Of a stretch of 64,000 bases of DNA, positions 43,009 through 52,172 are shown in pieces. The stretch comes from Bacteroidia bacterium. GTDB taxonomy: Bacteria > Bacteroidota > Bacteroidia > Bacteroidales > F082. The stretch's first letter is position 1. The number at the start of each line of letters is the position of its first letter. A model generated the notes under the pieces. That model ran no database searches. It was given only the letters and a program-made list of their open reading frames with translations, and was not told where the DNA came from. The stretch is taken from contig JAJTAY010000029.1 in NCBI GenBank assembly GCA_021287165.1, positions 124,001 to 188,000 on the forward strand, read 5' to 3'. The position numbers were made by a program, and so were the translations under genes.

Positions 43009-43592
43009 AAGGTCTTCCTGAGGGTAAGAAATCCCGGATAAGGTATCTGACGCAAGCCCACTTCAATATAAGGTTTCACTTTTACCTGAAGCTCAACGGG
43101 CTGTGCTCCGGTGTTTCCTGCCAGCCTGAACGCAAGATTGGTCAAAGCATCGGCTTGTTGTCCGCTGAAAAGCTTCAGCAGATCGGTTTGTACGGTAACT
43201 GGAACCACAGTATTACCGGCTGCCGGAATGGTAAATGAGTCATTGAGCCGGCCATTCACCATTTCCCTGCCATCGAGAACCACGCTGTAGTCCATCCTCG
43301 ACATCATAGCCTGACGGTCGTTCGGGTTATCAATATTCAGCAGCACGTTGAAGGTAATCGGCAGTTCGTTGCTGAAGAAGGCATTGGTGAGCTGCATTAC
43401 CTGCGTCACACTCAGGTCCGAACGCTTGATGCCCGGGCGGAGGTCAACCCCTGCCAGATTAATCCGTTCCAGTCCTTTAACATCAAACGTACACTCTTTG
43501 AGTGCCTGCGTGGCGGCTATCTGATCAATTACGCTGCAACCACCCAACATAAATAAAGCGGGAAACAGCAGAATAACTAATATTCTATTCAT
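43005..43592 (-). CDS. LEA-type-2-like lipoprotein
   Basis: 195 residues from the ATG at 43590-43592. [20 protein letters not shown] is a lipoprotein signal with the lipobox LGGC, so the protein is lipidated and facing the periplasm. The rest resembles the water-stress LEA14-like fold: VTQVMQLTNAFFSNELPITFNVLLNIDNPND, then SRMDYSVVLDGREMVNG and VPVTVQTDLLKLF. Function unknown. It begins inside the end of typA (8-base overlap), which may couple their translation. Confidence 0.75.
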   Translation of the reverse strand: MNRILVILLFPALFMLGGCSVIDQIAATQALKECTFDVKGLERINLAGVDLRPGIKRSDLSVTQVMQLTNAFFSNELPITFNVLLNIDNPNDRQAMMSRMDYSVVLDGREMVNGRLNDSFTIPAAGNTVVPVTVQTDLLKLFSGQQADALTNLAFRLAGNTGAQPVELQVKVKPYIEVGLRQIPYPGFLTLRKTF

Positions 43593-45399
43593 AACTAACA
43601 GATTTTGATACCCTTTTGCGTTCGTTTTCATCGAGGATTATCTTGCGCAGCCTCAAGTTTCTTGGGGTAACTTCGAGGTATTCGTCCTCGCGGATATTCT
43701 CCATGTACTCTTCAAGCGAAAACCTGATGGCTGGTATGATCATAATTTTTTCGTCGGAGCCTGATGCCCTCACATTGGTGAGTTTTTTTGTCTTGCAAAT
43801 ATTGACCACCAAATCGCCCTGACGGCTGTTTTCGCCGATTACCTGGCCGGCATATACATCCTCATTGGGGTTGACGTAAAACCTTCCACGGTCTTGCAGC
43901 TTCCATATGGAATAAGGAATAGCTGATCCAGTGTCGAGCGAGATCAGCGCACCATTGCTCCGGTTAGGCACTTCTCCTTTCCAGGGTTCGAAATCCTTGA
44001 AACGGTGGGCAATGATGGCCTCGCCTTCGGTAGCGGTGAGAATATTGTTTCTGAGGCCGATGATACCGCGCGCAGGTATGCTGAATTCGAGGTGCATGCG
44101 GTCGCCTTTGGGGTGCATTTCGAGCAGCTCGCCCTTGCGCATGGTAACCTGTTCAATAACCCTGCCTGCGAAATCCTCTGGGACAAGCACGGTGAGCGTT
44201 TCCACCGGTTCATGTTTTACACCGTCAATGGTTTTTATGATCACTTTAGGTTGACCCAGCTGAAACTCGTAACCCTCACGACGCATGGTTTCGACCAGTA
44301 CGCTCAGGTGCAGTATTCCCCTGCCGTAAACGAGCAAACTTTCGGGCGATTCGGTTTCTTCAACCCTGAGTGCAAGATTCTTCTCTGTTTCTCTGAACAG
44401 CCTGTCTCTCAGATGCCTCGAGGTAACGAACTTGCCTTCTTTTCCATAGAAAGGCGAGTTGTTCACTGTAAACAGCATACTCATGGTTGGCTCGTCGATC
44501 TTGATGGGCGGCATGGCTTCAGGATTTTCAGCATCAGCCACAGTATCGCCAATTTCAAAATCATCAATACCCAAAAGGGCTACGATATCCCCTGCCCTCA
44601 CCGGAGTTTTAATACGCTCTTTTCCAAGTCCTTCGAATACGTAAAGCTCTTTTATGGTGTTTCGGCTAATTTCGCCTGAGCGTTTCACAAGCGAAACCGC
44701 CATGCCGGCCTGCAAGGTGCCACGATGCAGACGACCAACGGCTATACGACCTACATAAGAACTGTAGTCGAGCGAAGTGATCTGCAGCTGGGGGGTGCCC
44801 TCAAGAAATTGTGCCGGAGGTATCTGGCTGATAATCACATCCAGCAGATAGGAAATATCCTGAGCGGGTTTGTTGTAGTGATCGGACATCCAGCCTTCTT
44901 TTGACGAGCCAAAAACCGTTGGAAAGTTGAGCTGATCCTCTGTAGCACCCAGATTGAACATCAGTTCGAAAACGGCTTCCTGCACTTCGTCGGGCCGACA
45001 GTTGGGTTTATCCACCTTATTGATGACCACAATAGGTTTAAGGCCCATTTCGATGGCCTTTTGAAGCACAAAACGCGTTTGTGGCATTGGTCCTTCGAAG
45101 GCATCAACCAAAAGTAATACCCCATCGGCCATATTGAGCACACGCTCCACCTCGCCCCCGAAATCGGCGTGGCCGGGTGTGTCGATAATATTAATCTTAA
45201 CGCCTTTATACCTGACCGACACGTTTTTGGCAAGAATGGTGATACCCCGCTCGCGCTCCAGATCGTTGCTGTCGAGGATTAATTCCTGGACTTCCTGGTT
45301 GTCGCGGAACAGTTTAACCTGATAAAGGATACGGTCAACGAGCGTTGTCTTGCCGTGGTCAACGTGGGCAATTATGGCTATATTTCTGATTTCGTGCAT
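43585..45399 (-). CDS. typA: GTP-binding protein TypA/BipA
   Basis: 604 residues. BipA is a ribosome-associated translational GTPase needed for growth in cold or stress and for 50S assembly. The G motifs are complete: [31 protein letters not shown]. Domains II, III and V follow and the C-terminal domain unique to BipA ends near [14 protein letters not shown]. It is not LepA or EF-G: the order and lack of EF-G domain IV fit BipA. Divergent from lplA, with -7 box at 45435-45442; the lipoprotein follows. Confidence 0.95.
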   Translation of the reverse strand: MHEIRNIAIIAHVDHGKTTLVDRILYQVKLFRDNQEVQELILDSNDLERERGITILAKNVSVRYKGVKINIIDTPGHADFGGEVERVLNMADGVLLLVDAFEGPMPQTRFVLQKAIEMGLKPIVVINKVDKPNCRPDEVQEAVFELMFNLGATEDQLNFPTVFGSSKEGWMSDHYNKPAQDISYLLDVIISQIPPAQFLEGTPQLQITSLDYSSYVGRIAVGRLHRGTLQAGMAVSLVKRSGEISRNTIKELYVFEGLGKERIKTPVRAGDIVALLGIDDFEIGDTVADAENPEAMPPIKIDEPTMSMLFTVNNSPFYGKEGKFVTSRHLRDRLFRETEKNLALRVEETESPESLLVYGRGILHLSVLVETMRREGYEFQLGQPKVIIKTIDGVKHEPVETLTVLVPEDFAGRVIEQVTMRKGELLEMHPKGDRMHLEFSIPARGIIGLRNNILTATEGEAIIAHRFKDFEPWKGEVPNRSNGALISLDTGSAIPYSIWKLQDRGRFYVNPNEDVYAGQVIGENSRQGDLVVNICKTKKLTNVRASGSDEKIMIIPAIRFSLEEYMENIREDEYLEVTPRNLRLRKIILDENERKRVSKSVSYE

Positions 45400-45434
45400 G
45401 ATAGTATCTAAGCTGGGATGATTATTAAAGGCTG

Positions 45435-45442
45435 CAAAGTTA
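45435..45442 (-). promoter_or_regulatory. -7 box (TAACTTTG) for typA
   Basis: Exact TAnnTTTG on the minus strand, 35 bases upstream of the typA ATG; no clear -33 element. Confidence 0.4.
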
Positions 45443-45473
45443 CTCCATTTAAGTGAGCTGATTGTAAAATGGC

Positions 45474-45481
45474 TAATTTTG
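45474..45481 (+). promoter_or_regulatory. -7 box (TAATTTTG) for the lplA-DUF1338-oxidoreductase unit
   Basis: Exact TAnnTTTG, 16 bases upstream of the lplA ATG. It is the only candidate start for the three-gene unit, since the later gaps are 0 and 4 bases. Confidence 0.42.
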
Positions 45482-45497
45482 ACCAGAATTATCCCGA

Positions 45498-46469
45498 ATG
45501 ATTTGCTTACGTAAAGAAAGTGACGACCCCTGGTTTAATCTTGCGGCCGAGGAATTTGCCGTGAAACATCTGAGCGAGGAGGTGTTGATGATTTGGGAAA
45601 GCGAATATTGCATCGTTGTGGGAAAGCACCAGCTGGCTTATGCAGAAATTAATCCAGAGCTGGCGTTCGGGCAAAACATCCCTGTTCTCCGTCGCATCTC
45701 CGGTGGCGGTACAGTTGTCCATGCTCCCGGAAATCTCAACTTTAGCCTAATTACTGATAACAGCAAAAGCAATAATAAAATCGATTTTCGGGCGGCAACA
45801 CAGCCTATCATTGAATTTCTCAAAAGATTTGGATTAAAAGTTGAGCTAACCGGAATTAGTAACCTTTCTGTCAATGGGTTAAAGATTTCCGGGAATGCAG
45901 CGCATGTTTTCAAAAACAGAAGTTTGCACCATGGCACCCTGCTCTTCAATTCTGATCTCTCAACAATTCGATCGGTAATCAACCGTCCCGACCAGCCTTA
46001 TTCATCCAAAGCAATTCGCTCAAATCCTGCTCCAATTGCCAACATCTCTGCACTTTCAGGCATGGGTATTGAATCAGGAGAATTTAAACATCTACTTGAA
46101 GAATATTTGATTAAAGTTTTTTCAATCAGTGATATACGTTCCTTTAGCAAAGCGGAATCTTCAGTCATAAATCGACTTGCTGCCGATAAATACCACACCG
46201 ATTCCTGGAACTTTGGCTACAGCCCGGACTACAGTTTCAACAGGACATTTTTATTCAACGGGGTCGAAATTGTCGCTTCATTTGAGGTGCAACGGGGAAT
46301 AATCAAAGCCTTTAACATCGATGGCGATGAACGACTTTCCGGGCTAAACAATTTGCTCATCGGAGTATTCCACACAAGACAGTCATTGACCGAAAAAGTT
46401 TTCTCATCAAATATTTCCGCTGTATTTTCGGCCCATGAAATCAACCAACTCCTTTTACATTTGTTCTAA
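45498..46469 (+). CDS. lplA: Lipoate--protein ligase
   Basis: 323 residues. LplA activates lipoate with ATP and attaches it to E2 or H-protein domains of 2-oxoacid dehydrogenases and the glycine cleavage system. RRISGGGTVVHAPGNLNFSLI is the lipoate-binding RRxxGGGxVxH motif; NGLKISGNAAHVFKNRSLHHGTLLFNSDL carries the catalytic Lys region. The C-terminal accessory domain is present. The stop is followed directly by the DUF1338 ATG. No lipoate-dependent dehydrogenase is in the window. Confidence 0.93.
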   Translation: MICLRKESDDPWFNLAAEEFAVKHLSEEVLMIWESEYCIVVGKHQLAYAEINPELAFGQNIPVLRRISGGGTVVHAPGNLNFSLITDNSKSNNKIDFRAATQPIIEFLKRFGLKVELTGISNLSVNGLKISGNAAHVFKNRSLHHGTLLFNSDLSTIRSVINRPDQPYSSKAIRSNPAPIANISALSGMGIESGEFKHLLEEYLIKVFSISDIRSFSKAESSVINRLAADKYHTDSWNFGYSPDYSFNRTFLFNGVEIVASFEVQRGIIKAFNIDGDERLSGLNNLLIGVFHTRQSLTEKVFSSNISAVFSAHEINQLLLHLF

Positions 46470-47285
46470 ATGAAAACAACAACAAATATGACAGCACAAC
46501 AAATTTTCGATCGTCTGTGGAAAGGTTACACCACACAGAATCCCTCCGTACAGAAGGTATATGATCTATTCACAGCAAACGGAGAAACCGTTGAAAACGA
46601 TCATATTGCATTCCGCACCTTCGATGATCCAAGGGTTAATATTGAGGTTTTGTCGAAGCTTTTCATCAAGGCGGGCTATACTTACGCAGGAGAGTATCAC
46701 TTCGAAGACAAACACCTCTATGCAAGGCATTACGAAATGGAAGGCGGACCAAGGGTGTTTATTTCCGAGTTGCTAAGCAAGCATTTCAGCCCTTTCGTTC
46801 AGCAGACGATCAAGCAATGCGTCGATGCCATTCCTTCGGAATTACTCACCTCAGATGAACTCATTTTCAGCGGTTGCAACTGGTTGCCGGTGAGTTATGA
46901 AGTTTACGAAAAGCTTCGTCAGGAGTCGGAATATGCCGCCTGGCTGTATGTGCACGGTTTCAGGGCCAATCACTTTACAGTGAGCGTCAATCACCTGAAA
47001 AAATTTACCAATCTGCAGATGGTCAACCAATTGCTCAAGGACAACGGTTTTCGCATCAACGACTCAGGGGGTGAAATTAAGGGCACACCTGCCGAACTGC
47101 TCGAGCAATCGAGCATTCGAAGCGAGATGATTGAGGTTGAATTCGCCGAAGGTGTCAAGGAAATTCCTGGTTGCTATTATGAGTTTGCCCTGCGTTATCC
47201 CGACACCGATGGTAAGCTTTATTCGGGATTCATTGCCAAGTCGGCCGACAAAATTTTCGAGAGTACCGATTTGGTAAAAAAGTAG
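46470..47285 (+). CDS. DUF1338 protein, 2-oxoadipate dioxygenase/decarboxylase (HglS)-like, short form
   Basis: 271 residues (a second ATG at 46488 is also possible). DUF1338 is the family of HglS/YdcJ, non-haem Fe(II) enzymes; HglS turns 2-oxoadipate into D-2-hydroxyglutarate with O2. Two His and one Glu in positions that could bind iron are visible: H45 in NDHIAFRTF, H168 in RANHFTVSVN and E238 in CYYEFALRYP; R49, four after H45, fits the substrate Arg of HglS. HglS is about 460 residues, so this shorter form may differ in substrate. It directly precedes a YdiJ-like oxidoreductase, the enzyme that uses D-2-hydroxyglutarate. Confidence 0.82.
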   Translation: MKTTTNMTAQQIFDRLWKGYTTQNPSVQKVYDLFTANGETVENDHIAFRTFDDPRVNIEVLSKLFIKAGYTYAGEYHFEDKHLYARHYEMEGGPRVFISELLSKHFSPFVQQTIKQCVDAIPSELLTSDELIFSGCNWLPVSYEVYEKLRQESEYAAWLYVHGFRANHFTVSVNHLKKFTNLQMVNQLLKDNGFRINDSGGEIKGTPAELLEQSSIRSEMIEVEFAEGVKEIPGCYYEFALRYPDTDGKLYSGFIAKSADKIFESTDLVKK

Positions 47286-47289
47286 TTGT

Positions 47290-50250
47290 ATGTCGCAGGC
47301 AAAGGGTGGCATTCGCGAATCGAAGTTATACGGTGCGCTTCAAACACTGAAGGCTGGTTTATCAGGTGAAATCTTTTATGACGATTCAATCAGGTTAGTG
47401 TATGCCACCGATGCCTCCGTTTATCGCGAAAAGCCTCTTGCCGTTGCTTTTCCAAAGAATCCGGAAGATATCCGACAGCTCATTTTATTCGCACGCCAGT
47501 ACAAAACCTCACTCATACCCCGTGCTGCGGGCACTTCCCTTGCCGGTCAGGTAGTTGGGAATGGAATCGTGGTTGACGTCAGCCGCCACATGAATGCCAT
47601 CCTGGAGCTTAACACCAGCGAACGATGGGTAAATGTTCAGCCTGGAGTTGTGCTCAACGAGTTGAACAAATTCCTCGCTCCGCATGGCTTGTTTTTCGGT
47701 CCGGAGACTTCCACGGCCGATTATTGCATGATTGGAGGTATGGTGGGCAACAACGCCTGCGGCGCACACTCGCTGGTTTATGGTTCAACACGCGACCATA
47801 CATTAGAAATCAAGGCTTTATTAAGTGATGGAAGCGAGGTTGTTTTTAAAAGTCTTGGCGAGGAAGATTTCCAGCATAAGATAAGCCTTCAAACGCTCGA
47901 GGGCGAGATTTACCGCCAGCTTAACCACATCTTGTCCGACATTGAAAACCTGCGTGAGATCGCACTGCATTACCCTGATCCCAGATTAAAGCGTCGAAAC
48001 ACAGGCTACGCCCTCGACCTGCTTGCAGATTCCAGGCCATTTAATCCGGAAGGACAGGAACTTAACCTCTCAAAGCTCATCGCTGGCTCGGAGGGTACGC
48101 TGGCATTTATTACCGAAATCAGGCTCAATCTGGTCGACCTTCCGCCTAAACACAAGGCGCTGGTTTGCGTGCATTTCGAAACCCTTGAGGCCTCACTCAA
48201 AGCCAATCTCATCGCCCTGAAATACAATCCGGCAGCAATTGAGCTTATGGACAAAACGGTGATGGATCTTACTAAGGAAAACATCGAGCAACGCAAAAAC
48301 AGGTTCTTCGTCGAAGGCGACCCGGCTGCAATTCTTATCGTCGAGTTTGCCGAAAATGATGAACAAACCATTGTATCGAAAGCATCCGCGATGGAAGCGG
48401 AGATGCGCGCCGAGGGCCTTGGCTACCACTTCCCTGTTGTAAAGGGACCTCAGATGAAAAAAGTATGGGAGCTGCGTAAAGCCGGCCTTGGTGTGCTCAA
48501 CAATATGCCCGGTGATGCAAAGCCTGTGGCCGTTATCGAGGACGCTGCAGTTCACCCCGAGTACCTGCCCGACTACATCAATGATATCAGCGGCATGTTG
48601 GCGGGATATGGCAAAGACTGTGTTTACTATGCCCACATAGCCACTGGCGAGCTTCACCTCCGACCTGTGCTCAACCTAAAAGATACTGAGGATGTTGAGC
48701 TTTTCAGAAAAATAGCTGAAGACACCGCAACACTTGTAAAGAAGTACAAAGGCTCGCTGAGTGGAGAGCATGGCGATGGCAGGCTGCGCGGCCAATTCAT
48801 CCCTTTCATGCTGGGCGTACATAATTATCGCCTTCTGGAGGATGTAAAAAATGCCTTCGACCCGGAAAACATTTTCAATCCGGGCAAGATCGTCAGAACG
48901 CCCCCCATGAATACCAGTTTAAGGTATCAAACTGGTTCGGAAACGCGCCATTTCGACACCATTTTCGACTTTAGCAAGGATATGGGCTTAGTACGCGCCA
49001 CCGAGAAATGCAACGGAACGGCTCAATGCCGCAAAACCGAAGTCATTGGTGGTACTATGTGCCCTTCCTACATGGCCACGCGCAACGAAAAGCATACAAC
49101 ACGCGCAAGGGCCAACCTGCTTCGCGAAATCCTGAGCGATGCTTCGGTTGCCAATCCATTTGCCAGCAAGGAACTGTACGATATACTCGATCTTTGCTTG
49201 TCGTGCAAGGCCTGCAAATCGGAATGCCCCAGCAGCGTGGATATGACCAAGCTGAAGGCTGAGTTTCTGCAACATCACTACGACGTTCATGGTTTACCAT
49301 TCAGAAGCTGGATTATAGCCCATTTTGGCAAGCTCAATCAGATAGGTGCGCTAATGCCCGGCCTTACCAATGCCTTTTTCAAACAGCCTCAGCTTGCAGG
49401 CGCGTTTAAAAAGCTCCTTGGCTTTGCCCAAAAACGTTCGTTGCCACTTCTTCATAAAACTTCGCTTAATGGATGGTTTGGCAGTTACAAGCGACAAAAA
49501 AAATCCATTGCACCCAATGGCAGGGTATATCTTTTCAATGATGAGTTTACAAATTTCAACGATACCGACATAGGAATAAAGGCCGTTCTGTTGCTCGAAA
49601 AACTTGGATTTGAGGTAGTTATACCAAATCATACCGAAAGTGCCCGTACTTACCTCAGCAAGGGTCTTTTAAGAAAAGCACGTAAAATAGCCAGAAAGAA
49701 TGTGTTGCTCCTGAACGATATCGTCACAGAAAATACACCTTTGATTGGTATTGAGCCTTCGGCTATACTGAGCTTCCGCGACGAATATCCTGAACTTGTT
49801 GGCAACGATCTCAAGACCAAGGCTGAAAAGATTGCCATGCATACCCTCACCATAGAAGAGTTTTTGGCTAAAATGTTTGATGAGGGCCTGATTGACAGGT
49901 CATTATTTACACAGGAACCGCGAACGGTGTATTATCACGGGCATTGTCAGCAAAAGGCCATAGCTTCGACGGAAGCCGCCCGCAAAGTGCTTGGCATTCC
50001 TGTTAACTGGACTGTTAAAGAAATTCCCTCAGGTTGTTGTGGCATGGCCGGTTCATTTGGCTATGAAGCAGAGCACTACGACATTTCAATGAAAATCGGA
50101 GAACTGGTTTTGTTTCCTGCCATACGCACAATGCCAAAAGAAGCCCTTCTTTCGGCATCGGGCACATCATGTAGGCATCAGATTAAAGATGGCACCAAAG
50201 TACATGCTTCTCATCCCATTGAGCTTCTATATGACGCGTTAACATTCTGA
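47290..50250 (+). CDS. FAD-linked oxidase/Fe-S oxidoreductase fusion, YdiJ-like (D-2-hydroxyglutarate dehydrogenase type)
   Basis: 986 residues. Order: FAD-binding type 4 domain (about 45-200; FPKNPEDIRQLILFARQY, RAAGTSLAGQVVGNG, FGPETSTADYCMIGGMVGNN); FAD-oxidase C domain (200-540; VGIDAEHGDG-like here as GSLSGEHGDGRLRG); two [4Fe-4S] motifs (CNGTAQCRKT...MCPSY near 577-595, and CLSCKACKSECPS near 635); and a Cys-rich CCG domain (YYHGHCQQKAI ... IPSGCCGMAGSFG). This is the layout of E. coli YdiJ, a D-2-hydroxyglutarate dehydrogenase, and of related D-lactate/glycolate enzymes. Placed 4 bases after the DUF1338 gene, D-2-hydroxyglutarate oxidation to 2-oxoglutarate is the best guess. D-lactate is the main alternative. 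Confidence 0.88.
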   Translation: MSQAKGGIRESKLYGALQTLKAGLSGEIFYDDSIRLVYATDASVYREKPLAVAFPKNPEDIRQLILFARQYKTSLIPRAAGTSLAGQVVGNGIVVDVSRHMNAILELNTSERWVNVQPGVVLNELNKFLAPHGLFFGPETSTADYCMIGGMVGNNACGAHSLVYGSTRDHTLEIKALLSDGSEVVFKSLGEEDFQHKISLQTLEGEIYRQLNHILSDIENLREIALHYPDPRLKRRNTGYALDLLADSRPFNPEGQELNLSKLIAGSEGTLAFITEIRLNLVDLPPKHKALVCVHFETLEASLKANLIALKYNPAAIELMDKTVMDLTKENIEQRKNRFFVEGDPAAILIVEFAENDEQTIVSKASAMEAEMRAEGLGYHFPVVKGPQMKKVWELRKAGLGVLNNMPGDAKPVAVIEDAAVHPEYLPDYINDISGMLAGYGKDCVYYAHIATGELHLRPVLNLKDTEDVELFRKIAEDTATLVKKYKGSLSGEHGDGRLRGQFIPFMLGVHNYRLLEDVKNAFDPENIFNPGKIVRTPPMNTSLRYQTGSETRHFDTIFDFSKDMGLVRATEKCNGTAQCRKTEVIGGTMCPSYMATRNEKHTTRARANLLREILSDASVANPFASKELYDILDLCLSCKACKSECPSSVDMTKLKAEFLQHHYDVHGLPFRSWIIAHFGKLNQIGALMPGLTNAFFKQPQLAGAFKKLLGFAQKRSLPLLHKTSLNGWFGSYKRQKKSIAPNGRVYLFNDEFTNFNDTDIGIKAVLLLEKLGFEVVIPNHTESARTYLSKGLLRKARKIARKNVLLLNDIVTENTPLIGIEPSAILSFRDEYPELVGNDLKTKAEKIAMHTLTIEEFLAKMFDEGLIDRSLFTQEPRTVYYHGHCQQKAIASTEAARKVLGIPVNWTVKEIPSGCCGMAGSFGYEAEHYDISMKIGELVLFPAIRTMPKEALLSASGTSCRHQIKDGTKVHASHPIELLYDALTF

Positions 50251-50439
50251 TAACATTAGAATAATATTTGCTTAGAATTACTAAGTATATTTCCGCAAAA
50301 AGTTTATTACTCTAAGCAAAAAACGTTAATATTTAGTTAAAGTCGTATTTCGAATACAACCTGTTTTCGATCTTCGCCATCATATTTCCGTTTTCGCGAG
50401 ACAACCAATTTAATTGTTTAACCAAAAAATTTTTCTGTT

Positions 50440-52110
50440 ATGTTCAGAGCTTTACTGACTTTGAAGACCAACCATGTGAAGACTTTCTGTTCTACTTTTT
50501 TGGTCTTGTTCATTTTATCATTTATGCACACAGCCGAAGCTCAGGTAATTCGTTATGTGAAACCCACCGGATTGATGAGTTTCAATTATCAGGGGCCGCA
50601 TTCCTGGCAAAACAACCAATCGTACAGAGGATTACAGGAGGCAATCATGGCTTCGAGTCCTGGCGACGAAATCTGGGTAGCCCAGGGTGTTTACAAATCG
50701 CTTACCGACTCTGCCCTGCAGTATGGCAATCCTGATCCGCGCATGCGCGTTTTTGTATTGAAAGAGGGTGTGAAGATTTATGGTGGATTTCCCGGGCTGC
50801 CCGGCCAGGAAGGCAATTTCTCCCTGCGTGATCCCAGCACATACATGAGTGTGCTTTCGGCCGACATCAACGGCGACGACCCCGATCCATGGCCAGGCCA
50901 TCCGAACTACCAGGTCTGGGACCCTCCGTTGAACGATAATGCCTACGCCATCGTCATCAATCAGGGCATGCTCACCGGCAACACCGTACTCGATGGTTTC
51001 TGGCTGCGCGGTGCCAACAGGTACAACGCACCCAGTGGAGTACGTACGGGGGCCATCAACCTCAGATCGTTTGCCAGTCCCTTAATCGAGAGGTGTGTAT
51101 TCTACAACAATTACAACTTATACAATGGCGGGGCTATTACTACCTATGCATCATCGCCCAAGATCGAGAAATGTGTATTTAAACACAACGTTGGAAGTGG
51201 TGCAGCCATTTCGGCCACTGCCAACAGCCTGCTGGAAGTGAATGCCTGCGCCATCAACACCAATTTCGGTGGTGATGTAGGCGGCGCAATATCACTCTAT
51301 CAGGGCGCTAAAATGAATCTGACCAACAGCATTTTCTACCACAACCATTCTACCTTTGGCAACAGCCTGTTTATCAACGGATCACACACAACCATACTTA
51401 CGGCACAAAACTGCATCTGGTGGGGCAATAGTTATTTCGATCCCAACACCAATACCATTCAGTACAGTCAGGCCTCGGGTCGCTTATTCTACATCACAGG
51501 CTCAACACCCGGCTCTGGCATTGCCAAGATTGCCAACTCCGTTTTGTTCAACAATGGCCCGGTTTATTCCGGTCCGTCGCCAAACCCATCCACCGACGGC
51601 AACTTTTACGTCGATCAGGGTCATACGCTCGAAATCTACAACAGCAATGTACAGTATGGCTTTCCGCGCAGTGGAGGTGGCATTATCACCGCCGATCCGA
51701 AATTTGCTAATCCCCCGTCCAATTTTAACGTATTGTCCGGAAGCCCCCTGGTGAATCCCAACATGCCTCAGGTATTCTTCGCACTCCCCTACGACTTTAA
51801 CGGAAACCTGCGCGACAGCAATCCTGACCTTGGCGCCTACGAATACGACCCGGTGCTTTCTGCAAGCGAGCTTTCACAAATATCGCCTGCAAGCCTTTTC
51901 CCGAATCCAGCTACAAGCCATCTAAAAGTGGAATCGCCCCGCGATTATGACCGATATGAAATTTTCGACCTCATGGGCCGCCGCATTGTGGATGCTATTT
52001 TCCCTTTACACGGCATCAACCTGCCTGAGTTGCGAACGGGAACCTATCTGCTCAGGCTGCATCCCACAGGCAGCAATCAGGTGGAATCATACAAATTTCA
52101 GGTAATGTAA
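50440..52110 (+). CDS. Secreted parallel beta-helix protein with T9SS type A sorting domain
   Basis: 556 residues. A signal peptide (STFLVLFILSFMHTAEAQ) is preceded by about 17 residues of n-region. The middle has repeated beta-helix turns typical of choice-of-anchor-Q/polymorphic proteins (GLQEAIMASSPGDEIWVAQGVY, GGAISLYQGAKMNLTNSIFY, AQNCIWWGNS). The last 75 residues (SLFPNPATSHLKVESPRDYD, IFDLMGRRI, LRTGTYLLRL) are a type IX secretion C-terminal domain that directs passage over the outer membrane. Ligand unknown; possibly adhesion or glycan binding. It stands alone with a strong terminator. Confidence 0.88.
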   Translation: MFRALLTLKTNHVKTFCSTFLVLFILSFMHTAEAQVIRYVKPTGLMSFNYQGPHSWQNNQSYRGLQEAIMASSPGDEIWVAQGVYKSLTDSALQYGNPDPRMRVFVLKEGVKIYGGFPGLPGQEGNFSLRDPSTYMSVLSADINGDDPDPWPGHPNYQVWDPPLNDNAYAIVINQGMLTGNTVLDGFWLRGANRYNAPSGVRTGAINLRSFASPLIERCVFYNNYNLYNGGAITTYASSPKIEKCVFKHNVGSGAAISATANSLLEVNACAINTNFGGDVGGAISLYQGAKMNLTNSIFYHNHSTFGNSLFINGSHTTILTAQNCIWWGNSYFDPNTNTIQYSQASGRLFYITGSTPGSGIAKIANSVLFNNGPVYSGPSPNPSTDGNFYVDQGHTLEIYNSNVQYGFPRSGGGIITADPKFANPPSNFNVLSGSPLVNPNMPQVFFALPYDFNGNLRDSNPDLGAYEYDPVLSASELSQISPASLFPNPATSHLKVESPRDYDRYEIFDLMGRRIVDAIFPLHGINLPELRTGTYLLRLHPTGSNQVESYKFQVM

Positions 52111-52145
52111 CCCATCAATCAGCTTTTTCTCATAACTACCCGTTG

Positions 52146-52172
52146 CGCCCGGTTTTTTGCCGGGCGTTTTTT
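52146..52172 (+). terminator. Rho-independent terminator after the T9SS cargo gene
   Basis: Stem CGCCCGG (52146-52152) and CCGGGCG (52160-52166), T run 52167-52172 that touches the stop codon of the convergent rnz gene. Confidence 0.88.

Noticed and set aside
47290..50250. Call as glycolate oxidase GlcD-GlcF fusion
   Set aside because: Length and the Cys motifs fit the YdiJ group better, although D-lactate or glycolate use cannot be excluded without phylogeny.
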